A stretch of DNA of 64,000 nt from CAIMFV01 sp040757715 (GCA_040757715.1 JBFLWS010000002.1:124001-188000), one strand, 5' to 3'. Shown: positions 50,974-59,724, counted from the stretch's first letter. The notes: a model not told the origin generated them from the letters alone. Numbers and translations: made by a program.

Positions 50974-52971
50974 ATGAGCCCCGACCTTCCCCCGCCCGTG
51001 CAGGAGGTGGTGGTCGCGGGCGCACGCCTGGCCGACCCCGCCGGCGCGCCCGCCTTTTCGTTGGCGCAGATCGGCGAGCAGGCGTTGCAAAGTGCCACCC
51101 GCCTCGACGCCGCCCTCGGCTCGGAGGCCGGCGTCTCCCTGTTCCGACGCACCTCCAGCCTCGCCGCCAATCCGACCACGCAAGGGCTCGCCCTTCGCGC
51201 GGTGGCGCCCTCGGGCGCCGGGCGCGCCCTCGTCACCCTGGACGGCGCGCCACAGAACGACCCCTTCGGCGGCTGGGTGATCTGGTCGAGCCTGCCGGAC
51301 GTGGACATCGAGCGCGCCAGCATTGTGCGCGGCGCCGGGGCCGGGCCCTATGGCGCGGGCGCCCTCACCGGCGTGGTGGCCCTCGACGAGAAGTCCAGCG
51401 ACACCGAAGTGCTCACTGCGGAGGGCGCAAGTCGCGGCCAACAGCGCGCCGCCTTGGCCGGCGAGACGACCTCGCCGCTCGGCAAGCTGTTCCTGGCGGC
51501 GTCGGGCGAGCACAGCGAGGGCTGGATTCCGGTGAAGACCGGCCGCGGCGCGGCCGACGCCCTCTTGACGCTCTCCGACTGGAGCCTCGCCTCGCGGCTG
51601 GACAGCCAGCTCGGCAAGGTGCGCCTCTCCACGCGCATCGACGCCTATCGCGAAGCGCGCGGCTCGGGCCTCGTCGGCGCCAACAGCGCAGCTTCGGGCC
51701 AGGACGTGAGCCTCGCTCTCGCTCAACCGGACGCCTGCTGCGGCGGCTGGCGCGTGCAGGCCTGGGGGCGGACTTCCAACCTGCAGAACAGCTCGGTGTC
51801 CGTGCCCCCCGGCCGCAAGATCGACACCCCGGCCAACACCCAGTTCAAGACCCCCGCCGACGGCTATGGCCTCAACGCCGCCTGGCGCGGGGCGTGGGCG
51901 CAGCTCAGCCTGGAGACCGGGCTCGACCTCCGCCGCGCCGAGGGCCGCTCGGAGGAGAATTTCCGCTATCAGGGCGCCGGTTTCACCCGCCTGCGCGTGG
52001 CCGGCGGGGCCTCCAGCGTCGGCGGCGCCTATGTGGAGAGCGCCTGGTCGCCGGGACCATGGCTGGTGGCGCTCGGCCTGCGCGCCGATCGCTGGGACAC
52101 CTACCGCGGCCATCGGCGGGAGAGCGATATCGCCAGCGGCGCCACGACGCTCGATCTGCGCCCCGCCGATCGCGGCGGCGTGGCGGCGAGCGCGCGCCTC
52201 GGGGTGAAGCGTACGCTGGCGGGCGGGCTCTATTGGCGCGCGGCGGCCTATAGCGGCTTTCGCCCACCGACCCTGAATGAGCTCTATCGCCCGTTCCGGG
52301 TGGGCAATGACGTCACCGAGGCCAATGCGGCCTTGAAGCCCGAAGTGCTCACCGGGGCGGAGGCGGGGCTCGGCGTCGCCCGTGGGCGCTTCAGCCTCGA
52401 CGCCACTCTGTTCGCCAACCGGGTGCGCGATCCCGTGACCAATGTGACGCTGGGACTGGGCCCGGCTACCTTCCCGGTGGCGGGCTTCATCCCCGCCGGC
52501 GGGACCTATTATCAGCGTCGAAACATCGGCCGCATCGACGCCGTGGGCGCCGAGCTCGACGCCAAGGCCCAATGGACCGCCGCCATCGCCTCGCGTCTTT
52601 CCCTCGATTACACCGACGCCCGGGTGGACGGCCAATCCGCCGCGCCGCGGCTCACCGGCAAGCGGCCGGCGGAGTCGCCGCGCTGGACCGTGACTGCAGG
52701 GGCCGACGCCCGCCTTGCGCCCCGCCTGCGCCTTGCCCTTGATCTGCGCTATGAGAGCGTGCGCTACGACGATGATCTCAACACCCGCCGCCTCGCCCCG
52801 GCGGTGGTGCTGAACGCCCGGCTGGAGCAGGAGATCGCCAAGACCGCCACAGCCTATATCGGCGTCGACAACCTGACCTCATCGCATGTGGAGACCGCCC
52901 GGTCCGCCGACGGGACGGTCAGCCTCGACGCGCCCCTGACGGTGAGGGCTGGCCTGCGGCTGAGGCTCTAA
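50974..52971 (+). CDS. TonB-dependent receptor lacking a visible signal peptide
   Basis: A 665-residue outer-membrane receptor by sequence. It has a TonB-box-like VQEVVVAG (residues 9-16), a plug domain (about 20-140; GRALVTLDGAPQNDPFGGWV and GAGAGPYGAGALTGVV), and a beta-barrel with AYSGFRPPTLNELYRPFRVG and NIGRIDAVGAELDAKAQW, ending TVRAGLRLRL. The striking point is the start: ATG 50974 is the first possible in this frame (TGA at 50956-50958), and the protein begins MSPDLPPPVQE with no signal sequence. It may have lost it, or be 5'-truncated. Third gene of the FAH-amidohydrolase operon. Confidence 0.85.
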   Translation: MSPDLPPPVQEVVVAGARLADPAGAPAFSLAQIGEQALQSATRLDAALGSEAGVSLFRRTSSLAANPTTQGLALRAVAPSGAGRALVTLDGAPQNDPFGGWVIWSSLPDVDIERASIVRGAGAGPYGAGALTGVVALDEKSSDTEVLTAEGASRGQQRAALAGETTSPLGKLFLAASGEHSEGWIPVKTGRGAADALLTLSDWSLASRLDSQLGKVRLSTRIDAYREARGSGLVGANSAASGQDVSLALAQPDACCGGWRVQAWGRTSNLQNSSVSVPPGRKIDTPANTQFKTPADGYGLNAAWRGAWAQLSLETGLDLRRAEGRSEENFRYQGAGFTRLRVAGGASSVGGAYVESAWSPGPWLVALGLRADRWDTYRGHRRESDIASGATTLDLRPADRGGVAASARLGVKRTLAGGLYWRAAAYSGFRPPTLNELYRPFRVGNDVTEANAALKPEVLTGAEAGLGVARGRFSLDATLFANRVRDPVTNVTLGLGPATFPVAGFIPAGGTYYQRRNIGRIDAVGAELDAKAQWTAAIASRLSLDYTDARVDGQSAAPRLTGKRPAESPRWTVTAGADARLAPRLRLALDLRYESVRYDDDLNTRRLAPAVVLNARLEQEIAKTATAYIGVDNLTSSHVETARSADGTVSLDAPLTVRAGLRLRL

Positions 52972-52973
52972 GG

Positions 52974-53519
52974 CTAAGGCTCGTCGACATCCAAGTCTGC
53001 GAGAGGAACCGCGGCGAAGAAATCCCGGGCCGGAAGGACCATCTTCTTCATGGGCTGGGAGGGGATCAAATCGACGAAGCCTAAGCGCAGGTAGAAGTCC
53101 CGTGAGCGCTTGGTCGCTGGTATCAACGTCATGGCTGGCACTCGACCAAGTTCGTAGGCGCGGAGAAAATCATCGAACACGCGCCCCATCACGATTTCAC
53201 CCAATCCATCGCCCTGAAACTCGCTGCGAACACCAAGCCAGTCCAGGTGAAAAGACGGGAATTGGTCCACCCGACCGATCAGGTTCAGGATTTTCCGGTT
53301 CAGCTGGCTGACCTGAAAGTTCGTTGCGTAAAACGCCACGGGCGCAGGATCGCCGGGCGCCATGGCCACTTGGACATTGCAATGATGCTGATGGTGCTCC
53401 AGCGCCTTCTCGTGGAACCATCGATCCACGATGTCGTCGTCGCACGAAAACGCGGTTCTCGGACAGCTCGCCGAAAGCGGCGCATATTCGATTTCCGCCG
53501 GATCAAACGGCAGCTGCAA
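52974..53519 (-). CDS. GNAT acetyltransferase, TacT/AtaT toxin-like
   Basis: A 181-residue GNAT. The N-terminal FSCDDDIVDRWFHEKALEHH followed by VAFYATNFQVSQL, motif A LGVRSEFQGDGLGEIVMGRV, and the C-terminal SRDFYLRLGFVDLIPSQPMK match the layout of TacT/AtaT-type toxins that acetylate aminoacyl-tRNA. The TTG start lies two bases after the stop of a 57-residue protein, an operon typical of toxin-antitoxin pairs, although the partner is not the usual DUF1778 ribbon-helix-helix protein. Toxicity is inference; an ordinary GNAT remains possible. Confidence 0.75.
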   Translation of the reverse strand: MQLPFDPAEIEYAPLSASCPRTAFSCDDDIVDRWFHEKALEHHQHHCNVQVAMAPGDPAPVAFYATNFQVSQLNRKILNLIGRVDQFPSFHLDWLGVRSEFQGDGLGEIVMGRVFDDFLRAYELGRVPAMTLIPATKRSRDFYLRLGFVDLIPSQPMKKMVLPARDFFAAVPLADLDVDEP

Positions 53520-53521
53520 GG

Positions 53522-53695
53522 CTAGTCCGCTGGGTGAATTCGTGGGGCCCGCGTGCGCTTATAGGCCATGTAAACGCGCCGCAATTCGTCCCGAGCCTGT
53601 TGCGGATTTACGCGGACCCGATCGACGTAGGCCTCCACGCGCCGCACCTGGCGATCGGCCTCCGGCTCATCGCGGCGGTCAAAGACGGCAGACAT
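53522..53695 (-). CDS. 57-residue protein, candidate antitoxin partner
   Basis: ATG 53695 has GGGAGG six bases upstream, a strong ribosome site. The protein is charged and helical (SAVFDRRDEPEADRQVRRVE, then a segment with ARDELRRVYMAYKRTRA). No ribbon-helix-helix or other known antitoxin fold is recognised. Two bases separate its stop from the TTG of the GNAT gene, so both are on one transcript with the small protein made first and probably in excess, as expected of an antitoxin. Function is inferred from position only. Confidence 0.65.
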   Translation of the reverse strand: MSAVFDRRDEPEADRQVRRVEAYVDRVRVNPQQARDELRRVYMAYKRTRAPRIHPAD

Positions 53696-53820
53696 GTCAG
53701 ACCTCCCTGCAATGCCGAGTGCAACGCCGCTGCGGCGCGCATCGTGACCGCGCGAACACAACCCTAAGCATGATAATGCGTAACGAGGCCCTGCACAAGA
53801 CGCAGCGCCGTTGAGGCATC

Positions 53821-55722
53821 CTACTCCTTCGGGGCCAGGATGTCGTCCAGGCGCGGGCGCTGGCCGGGGTCGCGCTCCAGGCGCGGGTAGCGCAGACCGT
53901 CGTGGTAATCGAGGCGCACTATCCGGTAGCGATCTCCCACCTTGACGATGAGCTCGATGGGCGTGGTCGTCCCCTTGGCCGCTTTCACCGCCGCCTTCAG
54001 GCCTTCGTCGCTATAGGCGTCGCCATTGACGGCGATGAGCTGATCGCCCGGAACGAGCCCCGCGCGATAGGCGATCCCGTCCCATTCCACGTCGACGAGC
54101 TTGCCCTCCTTGCCCACAACGAGGCCCAGCGAATAGGCGAAGTCGGCCACCTTGCGGGCGGCGTCGGTGAGCTTCTGGTAGTTGGAGGGCGTGTCCCTAT
54201 AGACGAGGCGATAACCGCCGCGGGCGAGGCCATCCAGGGGCGCCTTGGCGTGGCCGTCCAGGCGCTCGCGCAGGAAGCTCGCCCAGTCGTAGGGGGTCAC
54301 CGCGTTCAGGGCGGCGACCACGTCCTCGAAGGTGTAGGACGCGACGGTCCATACGCCATTGTCGCGGCCGAAGAAACTGCGGGCGAAGTCGTTCAGCGAC
54401 CTATGCCCGCCCGTGCGTTCGCGGATCAGGGTGTCGGCGTCGAGCCAGACCAGCAGACCTTCGGAATAGTAGTCCTCGCTGCGCTGCCAGCTGCGCCAGC
54501 CCTCCGGCCGGCGCATCACCGCCACCGGATCATTGGTGGTGTCCTGCAGGGCCCGCCAGGCGCGACCCGTGCGGTGATCGTAGGCGGCGGCGGTGAGGGC
54601 GAGGGCGTCGAGCTCGTCCTCCTTGCTGCGCAGGCCCGAACGGGCGGTGAGCACCTCGCCCCAATACTGGGTCTGGCCCTCATAGACCCACAACAGGCTG
54701 TCCCCCATGGGGGTGTTGTAATTGGGAGTGGCGAGATCGGCGGGCCGGCGGAACTTGCCGTCCCAGGAGTGGGTGAATTCGTGCGGCAATAGGGCCCGCG
54801 CGCCGCTGTTCTTGTCCCAGTCGGTGAAATAGCCGCCCGTGGTCCCATCTTCGCTGGAGCGGTGATGCTCCAGGCCGATGCCGCTCATCTGATCGGAGAG
54901 GCCGAAAAGGAAGTCGTAGTGGTTGAAGTGGTGGCCGTCGAACAGGGCCTCGGCCTGGCGCACCAGGGCCTTGTGCAGCTCGATCTGCTCCGGCTTGGCC
55001 TCCAGCTGTTCGGGTTTGTCGGCGACGATGTCGAGGTTGACCGGCGCGCCGCCCATCGCGCCGATCGCTACCCGCTTGAAGTTCCGCCCGGCGAACATGG
55101 GCGAGTCCACCAGCACCTCCAGGCTCACCGGCTTGAAACGGGTGGCATCGCCCTGAGCCTCGTCGACCTCCAGGGCCGTACCGAATTTCCAACCGGCCGG
55201 CAGCACGACCTGCGGCGCCACCTCGATGGCGGAGGCGCGATAGCCCGCCGGATAGAGCACCAGCGTGTTCCATTGCAGGTCGAGCAGCGCGGGGGTCATC
55301 ACCACGCGGCCTTGAGTCGTGTCCAAGGGCGAGAGGAATTCGAAGCTGAGATCGAGGTGATCCGTCCCGGGCGGGACCTCGACTTGGAAAGCGTGGACAT
55401 TGGCCGAGCTGCGGGTCCAGGGCACGGGCTGGCCGCCGGCGCTGATCATCAGTCCGGCCAGCTTGTCCACCGGGCCGGTGGGGCCGTGGTTGCCGGGCAG
55501 CCACTGCGGATAGAACAGGGTCAGGGGGCCGGGACCGGCCACGGGGATGGTCTCTTCGACTTTGAAGATCTTGTGGTCGAGGTCGGTGGCGTCGACCTTC
55601 AGGGTGATGCGGCCGGGGAAGCTCGCCTCGCTCACCGGCGGGATCGGCGCGGGGGCGGCCAGGGCGACGGCGGGCGCAACGAGACACGTGGCCGCGACGG
55701 CGGCGAACAGACGAAGACGCAA
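53821..55722 (-). CDS. Exported M61-family peptidase with PDZ domain
   Basis: A 633-residue glycyl-aminopeptidase-type protein. A signal peptide (RLFAAVAATCLVAPAVALA) starts at TTG 55722, which has GGAGG seven bases upstream. An N-terminal beta domain (TLKVDATDLDHKIFKVEETI) precedes the zinc helix HEFTHSWDGK (HExxH at 314-318), with MGDSLLWVYEGQTQYWGEVL giving the third ligand Glu. A PDZ domain (about 525-605; YRAGLVPGDQLIAVNGDAY) follows. Periplasmic peptide cleavage is likely; the natural substrate is unknown. Confidence 0.9.
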   Translation of the reverse strand: MRLRLFAAVAATCLVAPAVALAAPAPIPPVSEASFPGRITLKVDATDLDHKIFKVEETIPVAGPGPLTLFYPQWLPGNHGPTGPVDKLAGLMISAGGQPVPWTRSSANVHAFQVEVPPGTDHLDLSFEFLSPLDTTQGRVVMTPALLDLQWNTLVLYPAGYRASAIEVAPQVVLPAGWKFGTALEVDEAQGDATRFKPVSLEVLVDSPMFAGRNFKRVAIGAMGGAPVNLDIVADKPEQLEAKPEQIELHKALVRQAEALFDGHHFNHYDFLFGLSDQMSGIGLEHHRSSEDGTTGGYFTDWDKNSGARALLPHEFTHSWDGKFRRPADLATPNYNTPMGDSLLWVYEGQTQYWGEVLTARSGLRSKEDELDALALTAAAYDHRTGRAWRALQDTTNDPVAVMRRPEGWRSWQRSEDYYSEGLLVWLDADTLIRERTGGHRSLNDFARSFFGRDNGVWTVASYTFEDVVAALNAVTPYDWASFLRERLDGHAKAPLDGLARGGYRLVYRDTPSNYQKLTDAARKVADFAYSLGLVVGKEGKLVDVEWDGIAYRAGLVPGDQLIAVNGDAYSDEGLKAAVKAAKGTTTPIELIVKVGDRYRIVRLDYHDGLRYPRLERDPGQRPRLDDILAPKE

Positions 55723-55784
55723 AGCTATTTCCTCCCCGGCGCAAACGGCGCACGGCTGGATCAAAGACGCGCGGTCGGGCGACG

Positions 55785-57650
55785 TCAAGTTGCCGGCATG
55801 ACCATCGCCAGCTTGGCGATATCGTGGGCCATGGCGGCGATCGGCGCCGCCCAATCGTCAGGCGTCGTCTGGCGGTAAAGGCGCGCGCTGGCGTACCAGG
55901 GGCTGTCGGCGCGCTCGGTGAGCCAGCGCCAGTCATTGGCCTTGGCAAGGGCGATCCACACCGGCTTGCCGAGAGCGCCTGCGAGATGCGCCACAGAGGT
56001 GTCGCAAGCGATGACCAGATCAAGGTTGGCGATGATGGCCGCGGTGTCGGCGAAGTCGCCCTCGGCATAGGTTTCGCCAAGGTCGGTGACTTCGAAGCCG
56101 GACGCGGCGAGCTGGTCGAGGCCGTGGCCCTTCTGTAAGCTGATCAGCTTTACGCCTGGGATGTCGCCCAAAGGGGCGAGGTCGGCGAGGCGCAGCGACC
56201 GGCCGCGATCCACCTTCGAGCCGTAGGAGCCCTGCCAGACGAGGCCCACGCGGAACCCCTCCGGCAGGCGCTCCGCCCATTGCGATACGAGGTCAGGGTC
56301 GGCGGCGAGGTAGCCCTTGGCCCCGACAATGGTCGGCAGGCGCACGCCGAGCGCCAGGGGCAGGCTGAAGAGCGGCAGGTGCAGATCATAGGGCGGGGTC
56401 GGATCCCCCGCCTCTCCCACAAAGGCGCTGACCCCGAGGGGCTTCAGGATCGGGCGCAGGCCCCTTGGCGCGCGCATGATGACGCTGGCCCCGCGCGAGG
56501 TCAGCTCCGGGATGAACCTCGCGCATTGAATAACATCGCCAAGCCCTTGTTCCGCATGCAGAAAGAGGGTCTTGCCGGCGAGATCGCCGCCGTCCCAGCG
56601 CGGCTGCGGCAGATCCTCCCCCGACCAGCCGTGGCCGGGCAGACGCAGCCGCCACTCGTACTCCGGCCAGCCCTCGGCGTAGCGTCCCTGCTTCAGATAG
56701 ACGAGGGCGCGGGCGAAGCGCACCTCCGGCCAGTCGGGCTTCAGGGTGATGGCGCGGTCGAGTTCGGCCTCGGCGAGGCCGAGTATCCCCTTGCGCAGGT
56801 GCACGACGCCGCGGCCGGCCGGAACGTGGGCCAGATGCGGATCGAGGGCTTCGGCCTGGTCATAATGGGCGAGCGCCTCGTCAAGCGCGCCGGTTTCGCT
56901 GAGGAGGCCGGCGAGGCTGGCGCGCAGCGCGGCGGCCTCGGGATAGGCGACTATGGCGCGACGATAGAGCGCGATGGCCTCTGGATAATGCTCGCGCCCC
57001 GCCTCCACCTTGGCGAGGGCGAGCACCGCCTGATCCCAGTCCGGCCGCGCTTCCAGGGCCGCCATCAGCGCCGCCGCGGCCTCATCGCGCTGCTGCAAAG
57101 CCTCCAGACAGACGCCGAGATTGAGCAGAGCCTCGGCGTGGCGCGGCGCCGCCTTGGTCGCCGCCTGCAGCCAGGGCAGAGCCTCCGCCGCCCGCTGCTG
57201 GCGCAGCAACACGCTTCCCAGGCCGACCTGCGCCGCCAACAGGCTGGGCGCCCGATCGAGCGCCGAGCGAAAAGCTTTTTCCGCCTCGCCGAACCGCTCC
57301 AAGGCCGCCAAGGCCGCGCCGAGATTGGCCCGAGCCACCGCCGCGGACGGGTCGCGCTCCACCGCGCGCTGAGCGGCCCAAAGCGCTTCCGTGGCCTCGC
57401 CGGCCGCCAGGAGGGTGAACGAGAGATTGGCGTAGTAGTTGGCGCGAGGGTCGCGGGCGATAGCCTTGCGGATCAAGGCCACGGCTGACTGCACCTGGCC
57501 GGCTTGCAGTCGCGTCACCCCAAGACCGTTCAGCGCCTCAGCGTGATCGGCGTGAATGGCGAGGGCCGCCTCAAAGCTTTCCGCCGCCGAAGCGAGGTCG
57601 CCGCGACCGAGCGCCGCCCTCCCCGCGTCGATCTGCGCATCAAGGCTCAT
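55785..57650 (-). CDS. TPR protein with C-terminal glycosyltransferase-like domain
   Basis: A 621-residue protein. Residues 1-350 are about ten tetratricopeptide repeats (e.g. HAEALNGLGVTRLQAGQVQS and VRFARALVYLKQGRYAEGWP, the last in the WPEYEWR form). Residues about 370-620 resemble GT-B heptosyltransferase/OGT-like domains: LFLHAEQGLGDVIQCARFIP, GLVWQGSYGSKVDRGRSLRL and IACDTSVAHLAGALGKPVWI. This combination is common in alphaproteobacteria, and a protein or envelope glycosylation role is plausible but untested. The start is an ATG; the next upstream gene on this strand is the acyltransferase, six bases away. Confidence 0.88.
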   Translation of the reverse strand: MSLDAQIDAGRAALGRGDLASAAESFEAALAIHADHAEALNGLGVTRLQAGQVQSAVALIRKAIARDPRANYYANLSFTLLAAGEATEALWAAQRAVERDPSAAVARANLGAALAALERFGEAEKAFRSALDRAPSLLAAQVGLGSVLLRQQRAAEALPWLQAATKAAPRHAEALLNLGVCLEALQQRDEAAAALMAALEARPDWDQAVLALAKVEAGREHYPEAIALYRRAIVAYPEAAALRASLAGLLSETGALDEALAHYDQAEALDPHLAHVPAGRGVVHLRKGILGLAEAELDRAITLKPDWPEVRFARALVYLKQGRYAEGWPEYEWRLRLPGHGWSGEDLPQPRWDGGDLAGKTLFLHAEQGLGDVIQCARFIPELTSRGASVIMRAPRGLRPILKPLGVSAFVGEAGDPTPPYDLHLPLFSLPLALGVRLPTIVGAKGYLAADPDLVSQWAERLPEGFRVGLVWQGSYGSKVDRGRSLRLADLAPLGDIPGVKLISLQKGHGLDQLAASGFEVTDLGETYAEGDFADTAAIIANLDLVIACDTSVAHLAGALGKPVWIALAKANDWRWLTERADSPWYASARLYRQTTPDDWAAPIAAMAHDIAKLAMVMPAT

Positions 57651-57656
57651 GCCCCC

Positions 57657-58754
57657 TTATGCCGCCGAGGGTGGGCGGTTGGCGAGGGCGGACACCTCGG
57701 GGGCGATCGAGGGACTGCGCGGCAGGAAGCGCTTGGCCCAGGCCCTGAGCGGCGCGTCGTACCAGCGCTCGGCGGCCACGGCCACCAGGATGGCGAGGCC
57801 GAGCCCCACGGCGCCATAGATCTCGCCATGGCCGTAGCGCAGCATCAGACTCTTGAACGGCATGACTAAGGGGAAGTGGCAGACATAGATGGGGTAGCTG
57901 AGCCTCGCCAGAAACCTTGTGGGCGGATCATCGCCGGAGCCGCCGTTGAGGGCGAGGGCCACGATCAGCGGCAGGGCGAACAGGCTGAGACCCGCATCGG
58001 CGAGGCCGTTTAGAGCGTTGTCCTTCACGGCTGGAACCCACAGCACCGCGATCACCAAGACGCCCAGCAGCCAGGCGGGCAGGCCCGGCAGCTTCAGCCG
58101 CCCCGCCGCGTGGGCGCGATACATGAGAACCCCGGCGAAGAAGCCGAACACCACCCGCGGCACGCCGAGGTGCACATTGTTCACGTCGCCGCCGCTGGCG
58201 TTGGCCCCGGTCCACAGGGCGATGCCCGTCACCGCGAGCCCAGCGAGGCCGACGATCCAGCGCAGCCGCCCCGTGGTCAGGGTGAGGACAAAGGCGCCGT
58301 AGATCAGGTTCACCCACAGCTCCAGCGCCAGGGACCACACCGGACCGTTGGCGGGATAGGCGTTCACGTGGCGAGGGTCGGCGAGATCCACGGTGGGCCA
58401 GAAGGCGAGGGTCTGCAGGCCCGCCTCCAGCCGGTCCTCGATCTGCGGCGCGAGGCCCCAGATATAGTCGAAGGCGAAGAGGCTGGCGACGCCGAGGACG
58501 ACGCCCAGCACGTGCATGGGCCCGAGGCGCAGCGCTCGCGCGGCCACGTACCAGCCGCGCCTGTAGCCGCTCGCCTTCAGCTTCTCTTCGTAGGCGTGGG
58601 CGATGACAAAGCCCGAGAGGACGAAGAACAGGTCCACCGCCAGGTAGAACCTGGGCAGCAGCTTGGGCAACAGCCCGTTATTGGCGAAGTGGCTGTAGGC
58701 CACGGCCAGAGCCGCCACGCCCCGCAAGCCGTCCAGCGTGTAGAACTTGCGCAT
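57657..58754 (-). CDS. Acyltransferase family 3 membrane protein (OafA/YrhL)
   Basis: A 365-residue inner-membrane enzyme with about ten helices. FYTLDGLRGVAALAVAYSH (the conserved His and the D-G-L-R-G motif), FFVLSGFVIAHAYEEKL with a following Arg pair, and GPVWSLALELWVNLIYG are the family hallmarks. Such enzymes add acetyl or other acyl groups to surface sugars. ATG 58754 gives a normal start; a longer frame to 58841 is not needed. It is followed by the TPR-glycosyltransferase gene, so both may modify the same envelope glycan. Confidence 0.9.
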   Translation of the reverse strand: MRKFYTLDGLRGVAALAVAYSHFANNGLLPKLLPRFYLAVDLFFVLSGFVIAHAYEEKLKASGYRRGWYVAARALRLGPMHVLGVVLGVASLFAFDYIWGLAPQIEDRLEAGLQTLAFWPTVDLADPRHVNAYPANGPVWSLALELWVNLIYGAFVLTLTTGRLRWIVGLAGLAVTGIALWTGANASGGDVNNVHLGVPRVVFGFFAGVLMYRAHAAGRLKLPGLPAWLLGVLVIAVLWVPAVKDNALNGLADAGLSLFALPLIVALALNGGSGDDPPTRFLARLSYPIYVCHFPLVMPFKSLMLRYGHGEIYGAVGLGLAILVAVAAERWYDAPLRAWAKRFLPRSPSIAPEVSALANRPPSAA

Positions 58755-58878
58755 CCGCCCCTCGATAACGGGACGGTGATAGCGTTCTGCGGACCAGGCG
58801 CCTAGGCTGCGCCGCCCACGGCCGGCCAAAGACGCGCTCAATGCGCGTACTTATTAGTTTGTGTTGCTATTTTTCCGT

Positions 58879-58903
58879 TTGATGTCGCAATTTGCGACAT
58901 CAA
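58879..58903. repeat. Perfect 25-bp palindrome in the promoter/leader of the ORF6N gene
   Basis: TTGATGTCGCAA and TTGCGACATCAA, 12-bp arms around one base, end 14 bases before the ATG at 58918. The sequence just upstream (58852-58880) is AT-rich. Its core TTTGATGTCGCA-N3-TGCGACATCAA is repeated inside the gene at 59115. Very likely a protein-binding site, most simply for the ORF6N protein itself. Confidence 0.75.
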
Positions 58904-58917
58904 TGGGATGCAGCTGC

Positions 58918-59724
58918 ATGGCCGACGAAACGCCGCCCCTGCCGATGAACGCCCCGTCCATTGTCGAAATTCGCCGCGAGCTCGTGGTGCTCGACTTCGA
59001 TGTCGCGGTTCTGTTCGGCGTGCCCACGCGGCGATTGACGGAGCAGATCCGCCGCAATCTTGACCGCTTCGGCGACGATTTCGCCTTTCACCTGACCTTC
59101 GCCGAGTGGACGGGTTTGATGTCGCATTTTGCGACATCAAACTTGCGGGGCGGACGGCGCAAGCCGCCCTGGGCGCTGACTGAGCACGGCGTGGTCATGG
59201 CCGCCACCGTCTTGAAATCGCCCGAGGCGGCCGCCGCCAGCCGCACCATCGTGCGCGCGTTTGTCGCCCTTCGGCGCGCTCGACTGCCCAGTTCGACAGG
59301 TTGCAACGTCCAGATCACGCTCGAATCAGTGATCGCGCCCGCCTGGGGCGGTGATGCGCGACTGGGCTTGATGGCCAAACTCAATGAGGCGCTAGGCCGA
59401 GCGTTGGACGCCATCGCTGACCCACGGGCCAACACGACCGTTCGCGACGAACTGCACGCCATCGCAGCTGACGGCCTGAACGCCATCAAGGCGCACTTGC
59501 AGAAGGCGGGCGTGCAGAACGAACGTACGTTGGCCGAGGTGCGTAAGCTCTTGGCTGAGGCCGACGCCTTGGAGGCCGAGACCTTAGGGCGGCACACCGA
59601 AAATCAGCACCGTCAGCTGGCCCTCACCGCCAAGCAACTGCGCATCGCGCTGGAGCTCCAGCGTAGCCTCGAAGGCGGCGGCGTGGACAACCTGTTGGCG
59701 ACCTTGAAGGAAATGCAGGCCTAG
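58918..59724 (+). CDS. ORF6N-domain DNA-binding protein
   Basis: A 268-residue protein. Residues about 15-110 form an ORF6N domain: VVLDFDVAVLFGVPTRRLTE, QIRRNLDRFGDDFAFHLTFA, MSHFATSNLRGGRRKPPWAL, TEHGVVMAATVLKSP. This domain is found in phage and bacterial DNA-binding proteins. The remainder is helical and ends in coiled segments (LRIALELQRSLEGGG). ATG 58918 is chosen because it lies after the palindrome and has GGGA upstream; the frame is open to TTG 58861. Base composition is slightly lower in GC than its neighbours, suggesting transfer. No phage genes surround it. A second palindrome copy lies within the domain-coding part. Confidence 0.85.
   Translation: MADETPPLPMNAPSIVEIRRELVVLDFDVAVLFGVPTRRLTEQIRRNLDRFGDDFAFHLTFAEWTGLMSHFATSNLRGGRRKPPWALTEHGVVMAATVLKSPEAAAASRTIVRAFVALRRARLPSSTGCNVQITLESVIAPAWGGDARLGLMAKLNEALGRALDAIADPRANTTVRDELHAIAADGLNAIKAHLQKAGVQNERTLAEVRKLLAEADALEAETLGRHTENQHRQLALTAKQLRIALELQRSLEGGGVDNLLATLKEMQA
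59115..59141. repeat. Second 27-bp palindrome, inside the ORF6N coding region
   Basis: TTTGATGTCGCA, TTT, TGCGACATCAAA: 12-bp perfect arms with a 3-base centre. In the gene's frame it encodes LMSHFATSN, part of the conserved ORF6N motif. The leader copy in the same frame would read LMSQFATSM. Centre-to-centre distance is 237 bp. Confidence 0.75.

Noticed and set aside
49134..51323. 729-residue minus-strand open frame
   Set aside because: Antisense of the amidohydrolase and neighbours; composition is typical of a high-GC shadow.
50851..52635. 594-residue minus-strand open frame
   Set aside because: Antisense of the TonB receptor, no recognisable motifs.
58838..59140. Minus-strand frame with two MSQxATSN peptides
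   Set aside because: The repeats arise because the two palindromes read the same on both strands; the rest is Arg-rich shadow sequence.
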